Shown here one piece after another: positions 1 to 5,007 of a DNA stretch of 5,007 bases (position 1 is the stretch's first letter; each line of letters starts with the position of its first letter). The notes beneath the pieces are model-generated. The model was given only the letters and a program-made list of their open reading frames with translations, searched no databases and was not told the origin of the DNA. The DNA comes from JASFJH01 sp050117725 (GTDB lineage: Bacteria; Pseudomonadota; Gammaproteobacteria; AKS1): assembly GCA_050117725.1 (NCBI GenBank), contig JASFME010000171.1, positions 1 through 5,007 on the forward strand, given 5' to 3'. Position numbers and translations under genes: made by a program.

Positions 1-2
1 AT

Positions 3-128
3 GATGCCGGATATAAAGATGGAGCGGCACGAGAGATGATCGCGACGCTGGTGAACATGTTAAAACCCGCTCACCCGCAACTGGCGCGGGACTATCGCCG
101 CCGCCTGTCGAACATGTTGTCGTCTTGA
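3..128 (+). CDS. ybbN: C-terminal fragment of probable thioredoxin-domain co-chaperone YbbN/CnoX
   Basis: The frame is open from the left edge and ends at TGA 126-128, giving 41 residues of a gene that begins outside the window. The tail reads DG-x-AR early, then a hydrophobic helix and the closing motif LARDYRRRLSNMLSS. This resembles the remembered end of E. coli YbbN (CnoX), which has DG near the start of the last helix pair and closes LASKYRRQL followed by a short hydrophobic tail. CnoX proteins join an N-terminal thioredoxin domain to C-terminal TPR-like helices and hold unfolding substrates for DnaK and GroEL in the cytoplasm. Only the terminal helix is visible, so the thioredoxin fold cannot be checked. 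Another TPR-type protein remains possible. Confidence 0.55.
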   Translation, partial: DAGYKDGAAREMIATLVNMLKPAHPQLARDYRRRLSNMLSS

Positions 129-255
129 TAAATAGTAGACAGTTTGCTGTAGAAAGTGTCACATCTGTTTTTTTACTGTCAACTGTAGACTGAAGACTGC
201 CAACTCTTTTATCCTGTCTGCAAGGCCAAGGGCTTGCATAGCCCGGGAGGTGACG
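129..255. repeat. Spacer with short imperfect repeats, no gene
   Basis: This AT-richer spacer between two GC-rich genes holds several short repeats. ACTGTCAACT (175-184) and ACTGCCAACT (196-205) are direct copies 21 bases apart with one mismatch. CTGTAGA occurs at 147-153 and 183-189, and GTAGAC at 135-140 and 185-190. GACAGT (138-143) is the reverse complement of ACTGTC (175-180). A run of seven T lies at 168-174, but the only stem before it (ACAG 139-142 with CTGT 147-150) is too short and too far away to be a convincing terminator. I see no well-formed promoter. It may be a degenerate intergenic repeat or simple-sequence drift. Confidence 0.4.
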
Positions 256-753
256 ATGTCGCGGTTAATATTTCTTTTTGTGTTTTGCATGCTTGTGCCA
301 CTGGCGCAGGCCGCAGAAGAGGCCTTTGTCAGCACGCGGACGTTGAACACCGCGCTGGTCAGTCAGCTGACCGCGGCCACCGAGCAGGCCTGCGCGAAAC
401 GCGGTTACCAGGTCGCAGTGGCCGTGACGGATCGTTATGGCAACCTGCTGGGTTTCCTGCGCAATCCGCTGGCTGGCGCACATACGATTACGGTGGCCGA
501 GTACAAGGCCTATACGGCGGCGACTTTCCAGTCGGCCACACTCGGCCTGGCGGAGCGAATGTCCTTTTTGCGCGGTACGCCGAAGATATCGCTGGTCGGC
601 GGTGGCGTGCCGATACGTTCCGGTGGATTCATGTATGGCGCAGTCGGGGTCTCGGGCGCACCACGGGACAAACAACCGGGTGATATTGATGATGCCTGCG
701 CCCGTGAAGGCATCAAGGCGATCGAGGAAGAGCTCGAATTCGCCGGCGGCTGA
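256..753 (+). CDS. Exported GlcG/HbpS-family (DUF336, haem-degrading domain) protein
   Basis: The product is 165 residues and starts at ATG 256, which has GGGAGG (245-250) five bases upstream. The in-frame GTG at 250 overlaps that ribosome site and is less likely. Residues 1-19 form a Sec signal peptide: short basic start, hydrophobic core at 4-16, and a predicted cut after AQA (19/20). The rest is one GlcG/HbpS domain, with the family strand VAVAVTDRYGNLLGF (53-67), a helix with AEYKAYTAATF (81-91), a GGGVPIRSGG loop (115-124) and YGAVGVSG (127-134), then a DDACA-type helix. The family includes the haem-binding sensor protein HbpS and GlcG of glycolate-use loci. Many members are periplasmic proteins of unknown role, and the ligand here cannot be read from sequence. 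A terminator follows directly, so it appears to be transcribed alone. Confidence 0.88.
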   Translation: MSRLIFLFVFCMLVPLAQAAEEAFVSTRTLNTALVSQLTAATEQACAKRGYQVAVAVTDRYGNLLGFLRNPLAGAHTITVAEYKAYTAATFQSATLGLAERMSFLRGTPKISLVGGGVPIRSGGFMYGAVGVSGAPRDKQPGDIDDACAREGIKAIEEELEFAGG

Positions 754-772
754 TGTCATAGCCGTAATCGGC

Positions 773-804
773 AGGGCCCCGTCTTGTGCGGGGCCTTTGT
801 CTTT
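773..804 (+). terminator. Rho-independent terminator after the GlcG/HbpS-family gene
   Basis: A seven-base-pair GC stem (GGCCCCG 775-781 with CGGGGCC 789-795) closes a seven-base loop and is followed by the T-rich run TTTGTCTTT (796-804). It lies about 20 bases after the stop codon at 753. There is no T run on the opposite side, so it should act only on + strand transcripts. Confidence 0.88.
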
Positions 805-855
805 ATAGTCCCGGTTTTTCTGCGGGATGTTAAACAGCCGCCGGCGTGCCGGGTT

Positions 856-864
856 TGTTATGAT
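856..864 (+). promoter_or_regulatory. Candidate extended -10 promoter for the FMN reductase
   Basis: TGTTATGAT matches the extended -10 form TGnTATAAT at all but one position. No good -35 hexamer is found 16-18 bases upstream, which is tolerated by extended -10 promoters. Transcription would begin near 870, leaving a leader of about 22 bases. The position between the terminator at 773-804 and the start codon at 893 supports it. Confidence 0.42.
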
Positions 865-892
865 TACGCGCACCATCACAGAAGGATGCAGT

Positions 893-1501
893 ATGAAGAT
901 TACGATTATCAGCGGCAGCCACCGCCCCAATGCACAAAGTCTGAAAGTCGCCAGCTATATCAAGCGCACCCTGGAAGACGGCATCTGTGAAGAGGCCGGT
1001 ATTCTCAGTCTCGCTGATAATCCCCTGCCGCTCTGGGACCAGGGCGTGTGGGATGGTGATGAAAAGTGGGAGGCATTGCTTGAGCCGTTGCGTGCGCAGC
1101 TTGCCGCCAGTGACGGTTTTGTCGTAATCACGCCCGAGTGGCACGGTCAGGTGCCTGCGGGGCTGAAGAACTTCTTCTTGCTGTTTAACAAGAACCAGCT
1201 TGGCCACAAGCCGGCACTCATTGTCTCGGTGTCTGCCGGCGACGGTGGCGCCTACCCGGTGGCCGAATTGCGCATGAGTAGTTACAAGAACAACCGCCTG
1301 TGCTACATCCCGGAGCAGGTCATCGTGCGCCATGTTGAAAATGTCCTGAATGATGGCGGCGACAACGATGAACGCTCGGATCCGTATTACCGTGAGCGTA
1401 TTGCCTGGGCGCTGGGTATTCTCCGTGAGTATGCGGTGGCCCTGAAGCACGTGCGTGACAGTGGTGTGACACAAACAGATAAATTCAACAACGGTATGTA
1501 G
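893..1501 (+). CDS. NAD(P)H-dependent FMN reductase, flavodoxin-like fold
   Basis: The product is 202 residues from ATG 893, preceded by GAAGGA (881-886) at six bases. The longer frame from 827 would add 22 unrelated residues and lacks a ribosome site. The protein opens with a beta strand and the flavin-phosphate loop GSHRPNAQS (8-16). The second flavin motif PEWHGQVPAGLKN (81-93) corresponds to PEYNGSxPxxLKN of the family. It belongs with the NADPH-dependent FMN reductase family (SsuE, ArsH, azoreductase/quinone reductase relatives): cytoplasmic enzymes that use a bound or exchanging flavin to reduce quinones, azo dyes, metals or free FMN. The exact substrate cannot be assigned. It is somewhat longer than minimal members, with an extra C-terminal helix ending in a polar tail. 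The DUF1289 gene begins 26 bases after its stop and may be co-transcribed. Confidence 0.86.
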   Translation: MKITIISGSHRPNAQSLKVASYIKRTLEDGICEEAGILSLADNPLPLWDQGVWDGDEKWEALLEPLRAQLAASDGFVVITPEWHGQVPAGLKNFFLLFNKNQLGHKPALIVSVSAGDGGAYPVAELRMSSYKNNRLCYIPEQVIVRHVENVLNDGGDNDERSDPYYRERIAWALGILREYAVALKHVRDSGVTQTDKFNNGM

Positions 1502-1527
1502 CCAGCGTTATTTTACAGCGGTGTGTC

Positions 1528-1698
1528 ATGTCACCCTGTGCAAAAAATTGTCAGCTGGATGAAAGAGGTTACTGCGCGGGGTGTTGTCGCAGCAATGAAG
1601 AAATCGCCCTGTGGCCAACTGCATCAGATGAATTGAGGTGCAAGATTCTTCCTTGCATTGAAAAACGAATAACAACATCTATGACATGGCTGGATTAA
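1528..1698 (+). CDS. Small DUF1289-family cysteine-rich protein
   Basis: This 56-residue product runs from ATG 1528 to TAA 1696-1698. It carries the DUF1289 signature: SPC (2-4), C8, LDERGYC (10-16), GCCR (18-21), then EEIALW (24-29) and an SDE helix start (33-35). The cysteine spacing C-x3-C-x7-C-x2-C (4, 8, 16, 19) suggests a metal or iron-sulfur site, but the family has no settled function. Members are typically 50-100 residues and often encoded beside unrelated housekeeping genes. The usual GC-G-R is GC-C-R here, giving an extra cysteine (20), with further ones at 38 and 43. The ribosome site is weak (AGCGG near 1517-1521), so translation may depend on the reductase gene ending 26 bases upstream. 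Family membership is fairly sure; function is unknown. Confidence 0.78.
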   Translation: MSPCAKNCQLDERGYCAGCCRSNEEIALWPTASDELRCKILPCIEKRITTSMTWLD

Positions 1699-1708
1699 CA
1701 GCCTGATT

Positions 1709-1770
1709 TCGTCACAAAATAATCAATATACTGTCTTATATTTTTCATTAAATATTCCCGGCCTTGTCAT
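1709..1770 (+). promoter_or_regulatory. Probable PhoB binding array (Pho boxes) before plcP
   Basis: The Pho box consensus is two CTGTCAY half-sites separated by four bases (11-base period). Here CTGTCTT (1731-1737), spacer ATAT, and TTTTCAT (1742-1748) match 11 of 14 half-site bases with exact spacing and the ANAN-type spacer. In the same register, TTGTCAT (1764-1770) matches 6 of 7 and TCGTCAC (1709-1715) matches 5 of 7; the positions between them (1720 and 1753) are weak. The last half-site ends ten bases before a -10-like TAGCAT (1781-1786), the geometry used by PhoB-activated promoters that lack a -35. The match is by eye and unscored against background. Confidence 0.6.
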
Positions 1771-1780
1771 ATTGGCTGCC

Positions 1781-1786
1781 TAGCAT
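1781..1786 (+). promoter_or_regulatory. Candidate -10 element for the plcP-agt-ugd operon
   Basis: TAGCAT agrees with TATAAT at four of six positions and lies ten bases after the half-site at 1764-1770. Transcription would start near 1793, with a leader of about 22 bases. Two alternatives exist. A sigma70 -10 TATACT (1727-1732) overlaps the first strong Pho half-site, with a poor -35 CTGATT (1703-1708). TTGTCA (1764-1769) could also act as a -35 with CATAAA (1789-1794), but the 19-base spacing is long. Confidence 0.35.
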
Positions 1787-1814
1787 TCCATAAACGGATG
1801 ACAGAGGCGTTGAT

Positions 1815-2651
1815 ATGACAGCCATGCATCGTGGCAGTACGCGGAAGTATCGCAGTATCTGGTTATCAGATATCCATCTCGGCAACCGGGGATGCAAGGC
1901 GGATTTCCTTCTTCATTTCCTCCACTCGGTAGAGTGTGAAAACCTCTTCCTCGTCGGCGACATCATCGATATGTGGTCGATGCGGCGCAAGGGTTTCTAC
2001 TGGCCGCAGAAACACAACAATGTCGTTCGTTCGATACTTGGAAAATCCAAGAATGGCACGAAGGTGATTTATATACCGGGTAACCATGACGAAGACTTCC
2101 GTGAATTCGACGGTACCGTATTTGGTAACGTCGAGATTCACAATCGGTATATACACGTTACTGCGGATAACAAGCGCCTGCTTATGCTGCATGGTGATGA
2201 ATTCGACAGTGTTATACGCTGCAGTAAGCTGGTTGGTTATCTCGGTGATACAGCATATGACTTCCTGTTATACATAAATCGCTGGCTGAACGTCTTCCGC
2301 AGGAAACTCGGTTTTCCCTACTGGTCAATTTCCGCCTACCTGAAACACAAGGTAAAAAACGCCGTCAATGTCATCAGCAAGTTTGAACAGGCCGTAGCTT
2401 ACGAGGCAAAGCGGTCGAATGTTGATGGCCTGGTCTGTGGCCACATTCATCATGCCGAGATCCGCCACATTGAGGGTGTGCTGTATTGCAATGATGGTGA
2501 CTGGGTAGAAAGCTGCACCGCTATGGTCGAGCACGAAGACGGCAAGCTGGAAATCCTGCATTGGTCAGACGAGGTGCGGTCTGTGAAGGAGCACCCCGTG
2601 CTGCGTGACAAACGCCTCGTAGCGGACGAACTTGACAAGAAAATCGCATGA
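1815..2651 (+). CDS. plcP: Metallophosphoesterase of the LpxH-like (COG2908) group, probable phospholipase C PlcP
   Basis: The product is 278 residues from ATG 1815, with AGAGG (1803-1807) seven bases upstream. It has the full calcineurin-type two-metal set: SDIHLG (D19, H21), GDIIDMW (D49, D52), GNHDE (N90, H91), HGDEFD (H126) and GHIHH (H210, H212). There is no signal peptide; the basic, aromatic segment at 148-180 could sit on the membrane surface. These motifs are shared by LpxH, the lipid A UDP-diacylglucosamine hydrolase, and by PlcP, which removes phosphorylated head groups from phosphatidylcholine or phosphatidylethanolamine to leave diacylglycerol during phosphate starvation. PlcP is favoured by the length (E. 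coli LpxH is about 240 residues), by the tail GDWVESCTAMVE (229-240), by the four-base overlap with a GT4 glycosyltransferase, and by the Pho-like promoter. The metallophosphoesterase call is secure; the PlcP assignment rests largely on context. Confidence 0.8.
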   Translation: MTAMHRGSTRKYRSIWLSDIHLGNRGCKADFLLHFLHSVECENLFLVGDIIDMWSMRRKGFYWPQKHNNVVRSILGKSKNGTKVIYIPGNHDEDFREFDGTVFGNVEIHNRYIHVTADNKRLLMLHGDEFDSVIRCSKLVGYLGDTAYDFLLYINRWLNVFRRKLGFPYWSISAYLKHKVKNAVNVISKFEQAVAYEAKRSNVDGLVCGHIHHAEIRHIEGVLYCNDGDWVESCTAMVEHEDGKLEILHWSDEVRSVKEHPVLRDKRLVADELDKKIA

Positions 2652-3706
2652 AGATTGTGATCGCCACTGACGCGTGGACACCGCAAACCAATGGCGTTGT
2701 GACGACCTTGAGCAAGACCGCAGCCGTCCTGCGTGATGAAGGTAATACCGTCGAGTTTGTCACGCCGGCAGAGTTCAAAACCGTTCCGTTACCGAGTTAC
2801 CCGAGTATTCGGCTCGCGCTGTGGCCATACCGGAAAATTTCCGGGCGGCTGGATGATTTTTGTCCGGATGCCATACATATTGCAACAGAAGGACCGATAG
2901 GCTCGGCGACACAACGTTATTGTCTGAAACATGGCCTGCCGTTTACGACCTCATACCATACACAGTTCCCAGAGTATATCCGGCTCAGGTTACCCCTTCC
3001 GATATGGCTAAGCTATTTCTTCCTGAGACGATTTCACAGCAAGGCGAAACGCACCATGGTGCCGTCGCAATCCATGCGGGAAAGGCTGGAGAAACGGGGC
3101 TTTTCAAATGTTGTTGTCTGGGGACGGGGTGTCGATGCTGATTTATTCGTGCCGGATGACAAGAAGCTGCTCGAAGATAAACGACCAGTATTTATATACA
3201 TCGGACGTGTTGCGGTAGAAAAAAATATCGAGGCATTTCTGCAGCTCGATCTGCCGGGCACGAAGTACGTGGTCGGCGACGGACCGGATATGCAAATGCT
3301 GCAAAAGAAATACCCGGATGCTGTGTATACAGGGTTCCTTTATGGCCATGAGCTTGCCAAACACCTGGCTGCTGCAGATGTATTCGTCTTCCCCAGCCTT
3401 ACAGATACCTTCGGTGTCGTCATGCTAGAGGCGATGGCCTGTGCGGTCCCGGTTGCGGCATTCCCGGTAACCGGGCCGAAGGATGTGGTGATTGATGGTG
3501 TAACCGGTTGCCTGAACAGCGATCTGAAACAGGCTGCACTGGATGCGTTACACCTTGATCCCGCCAGGGCGCGGGCCTATGCGCTCGAGCACAGCTGGCA
3601 GGCCTGTACCAGACAGTTTTTCGGCCACCTTGAACGCATCCAACGTGAGCCAGTTAGTGAATTGAATTGCAGAGCGAAAAACCATGTCCTCGATAACAAG
3701 GAGTGA
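2648..3706 (+). CDS. agt: GT4-type glycosyltransferase, probable diacylglycerol glycosyltransferase Agt
   Basis: The product is 352 residues and starts inside the end of the previous gene (ATGA 2648-2651). It has only a weak purine stretch upstream, so translation is probably coupled. The two Rossmann halves of a GT-B enzyme are clear. The N-terminal half has TDAWTPQTNGVV (7-18) and SYHTQFPEY (102-110), as in MgtA/PimB-like mannosyltransferases. The C-terminal half has IGRVAVEKN (185-193), GDGPD (210-214) and the sugar-nucleotide motif TDTFGVVMLEA (252-262), where the E-x7-E pair is D253 and E261, a common variant. The basic, aromatic stretch at 111-135 is a likely membrane-contact surface. 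Enzymes of this type transfer a sugar from a nucleotide donor to a lipid. Next to plcP the expected acceptor is diacylglycerol, as for Agt of Agrobacterium, which makes glucosyl- and glucuronosyl-diacylglycerol. Mannosyl transfer to another lipid is the main alternative. Confidence 0.82.
   Translation: MKIVIATDAWTPQTNGVVTTLSKTAAVLRDEGNTVEFVTPAEFKTVPLPSYPSIRLALWPYRKISGRLDDFCPDAIHIATEGPIGSATQRYCLKHGLPFTTSYHTQFPEYIRLRLPLPIWLSYFFLRRFHSKAKRTMVPSQSMRERLEKRGFSNVVVWGRGVDADLFVPDDKKLLEDKRPVFIYIGRVAVEKNIEAFLQLDLPGTKYVVGDGPDMQMLQKKYPDAVYTGFLYGHELAKHLAAADVFVFPSLTDTFGVVMLEAMACAVPVAAFPVTGPKDVVIDGVTGCLNSDLKQAALDALHLDPARARAYALEHSWQACTRQFFGHLERIQREPVSELNCRAKNHVLDNKE
3698..3703 (+). promoter_or_regulatory. Ribosome binding site of ugd inside the end of agt
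   Basis: AAGGAG lies in the last codons of the glycosyltransferase gene, nine bases before ATG 3713. It is the strongest ribosome site of the three-gene group. It fixes the ugd start and shows that the two genes share a transcript. Confidence 0.75.
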
Positions 3707-3712
3707 CACACT

Positions 3713-5007
3713 ATGAATATTGTTGTTATTGGTACGGGCTATGTAGGCCTGGTAACAGGAAGTTGTTTTTCCGAAATGGGTAATCGGGTCACCTGCGTGG
3801 ACGTAGATGAAAACAAGGTAGCTGAACTCAACAGAGGCTTCGTCAGTATCCATGAACCCGGTCTTGAGGAAATGGTCATGCAGAACCATGCGCAGGGACG
3901 ATTGTTATTTACAACAGACCTCGTTGAGGCGATTCGTGATGCCGCGGTTGTTTTTATTGCAGTTGGCACGCCACCCGGTGAAGATGGTTCTGCCGACCTG
4001 CAACATGTATTGGCCGTGGCCAAAACGATTGGTAAGCATATAAACCATTATTGTGTAGTGGTTAACAAGTCCACCGTGCCTGTTGGTACAGCGGATATGG
4101 TGAGTGATGCAATAAAACGGAAGCTGGCAGCACGTGACAGGCATATCGAAATCGATGTGGTCAGTAACCCGGAATTTCTCAAGGAAGGCTCCGCCATCGA
4201 GGATTTCATGCGTCCGGATCGGATTGTTGTTGGTTCCGATAGCGATCGGGCGACAGACATTATGCAGCAACTGTATGCCTCGTTTACCCGCAATCACGAT
4301 CGTATGCTCGTGATGGGTGTGCGCGAGGCAGAGATGACCAAATATGCTGCAAATGCAATGCTGGCAACAAAGATATCGTTTATGAACGAAATCGCTCATT
4401 TATGTGACATCCTGAATGTTGATGTCGAAAAGGTCAGGCAGGGGATTGGCTCGGATAGCAGGATTGGTTTTTCCTTTATTTACCCTGGTTGTGGCTATGG
4501 TGGCTCATGTTTCCCCAAGGATGTGAAGGCACTCATACACATGGCGCAATCCTCGAACTTTGATCCCATGGTCATGAAAGCGGTAGAACAGCGTAACAAC
4601 ATGCAAAAACGCCGCCTGTTCGATATGTTGTTGTCACATTACAATCATGACCTGAATGGAAAAACCTTTGCTTTATGGGGGCTGGCCTTCAAGCCGGGGA
4701 CAGATGATATGCGACAGGCGGCATCAATGGTCCTGCTTGAACAATTAATTATGGCTGGTGCAAGCGTACAGGCATACGACCCGGTTGCTCATGACAGAGC
4801 GCGTGAACAAGTTTCCAAAGAATGGATAGAAAGCGGTAAATTGCGTTTCATGACGGGTGAGTACTGTGCCCTCGAGGATGTGGATGCAATGTTGCTGGTA
4901 ACAGAGTGGAAACAGTTCCGAAATCCGGACTTCAATCGCATGCGTAACAATATGCGTGGTCATGTTATTTTTGATGGCCGCAACCAGTATGATCCGAAAC
5001 AGCTGGC
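3713..5007 (+). CDS. ugd: UDP-glucose 6-dehydrogenase, 3' end beyond the window
   Basis: The frame is open from ATG 3713 to the right edge (431 complete codons) with no interruption. The enzyme oxidises UDP-glucose to UDP-glucuronate with two NAD+ in the cytoplasm. Visible motifs are the dinucleotide loop GTGYVGL (7-13), VDVDENK (29-35) with the acidic end of strand two, VGTPP (89-93), STVPVG (119-124), PEFLKEG (153-159, K157), the central helix K210-x3-N214 before ATKISF, the catalytic cysteine in GGSCFPKD (C266, K269, D270), LAFKPGTDDMR in the UDP-binding domain, and FDGRNQYDP (R423) near the end. The family is usually about 390-455 residues, so few residues should be missing. It lies six bases after agt and uses a ribosome site inside it. 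In this operon it probably supplies UDP-glucuronate to the glycosyltransferase. UDP-glucuronate also feeds capsule and lipopolysaccharide synthesis, which genes to the right could reveal. Confidence 0.95.
   Translation, partial: MNIVVIGTGYVGLVTGSCFSEMGNRVTCVDVDENKVAELNRGFVSIHEPGLEEMVMQNHAQGRLLFTTDLVEAIRDAAVVFIAVGTPPGEDGSADLQHVLAVAKTIGKHINHYCVVVNKSTVPVGTADMVSDAIKRKLAARDRHIEIDVVSNPEFLKEGSAIEDFMRPDRIVVGSDSDRATDIMQQLYASFTRNHDRMLVMGVREAEMTKYAANAMLATKISFMNEIAHLCDILNVDVEKVRQGIGSDSRIGFSFIYPGCGYGGSCFPKDVKALIHMAQSSNFDPMVMKAVEQRNNMQKRRLFDMLLSHYNHDLNGKTFALWGLAFKPGTDDMRQAASMVLLEQLIMAGASVQAYDPVAHDRAREQVSKEWIESGKLRFMTGEYCALEDVDAMLLVTEWKQFRNPDFNRMRNNMRGHVIFDGRNQYDPKQL

Noticed and set aside
809..827. Hairpin TCCCG/CGGGA downstream of the terminator
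   Set aside because: It has only five base pairs, a nine-base loop and no T run after it, so it is not a convincing second terminator or regulator.
827..892. Upstream start that would extend the FMN reductase by 22 residues
   Set aside because: The added residues precede the first strand of the fold, the ATG at 893 has a well-spaced GAAGGA, and the likely promoter at 856-864 lies inside the extension.
265..930. Long minus-strand open frame of 221 codons
   Set aside because: It runs antisense across the GlcG/HbpS gene, its terminator and the next leader. The translation is rich in R, T and H with no recognisable domain, which is typical of a shadow of GC-rich coding DNA.
830..1474. Minus-strand open frame of 214 codons opposite the FMN reductase
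   Set aside because: The + strand product has clear flavin motifs, while this frame has no family signature and no ribosome site.
1523..1529. GTGTCAT resembling a Pho half-site just before the DUF1289 start
   Set aside because: It is a single half-site with no partner at 11 bases, so it is expected by chance.
1815..2651. Annotation as lpxH of lipid A synthesis
   Set aside because: The motifs are shared, but the longer length, the overlap with a GT4 gene, the Pho-like promoter and the absence of lipid A neighbours favour PlcP. It remains the main alternative.

Overview
The window most likely comes from a gammaproteobacterial chromosome, probably free-living or aquatic. That placement is inferred from the gene types, a YbbN-like C-terminus, a PhoB-type promoter and moderate GC; no marker gene is present to confirm it. 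All genes read on the + strand. No tRNA, rRNA, CRISPR array, insertion sequence or phage gene was seen.

Left part (1-1698): the last 41 codons of a probable thioredoxin-fold co-chaperone (YbbN/CnoX type) are followed by a 127-base spacer rich in short repeats. Next come an exported GlcG/HbpS-family protein (256-753) closed by a clear intrinsic terminator, a flavodoxin-like NAD(P)H-dependent FMN reductase (893-1501) behind an extended -10 promoter, and a small DUF1289 cysteine protein of 56 residues (1528-1698). These look like ordinary housekeeping genes.

Right part (1699-5007): an AT-rich intergenic region carries a run of PhoB-like half-sites in an 11-base register. It leads into a tightly packed three-gene operon: an LpxH-like metallophosphoesterase best read as phospholipase C PlcP, a GT4-type glycosyltransferase best read as the diacylglycerol glycosyltransferase Agt (4-base ATGA overlap), and UDP-glucose 6-dehydrogenase (6-base gap; its 3' end lies beyond the window).

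Together these genes suggest phosphate-starvation lipid remodelling. PlcP would strip phosphorylated head groups from phospholipids to give diacylglycerol and release phosphate. Agt would glycosylate the diacylglycerol. Ugd would supply UDP-glucuronate, so that the product could be the acidic glycolipid glucuronosyl-diacylglycerol. The plcP-agt pair is known from alphaproteobacteria and marine heterotrophs; the linked ugd and the Pho-box array are the parts most worth checking. This reading rests on family resemblance, gene order and the promoter, not on similarity searches.
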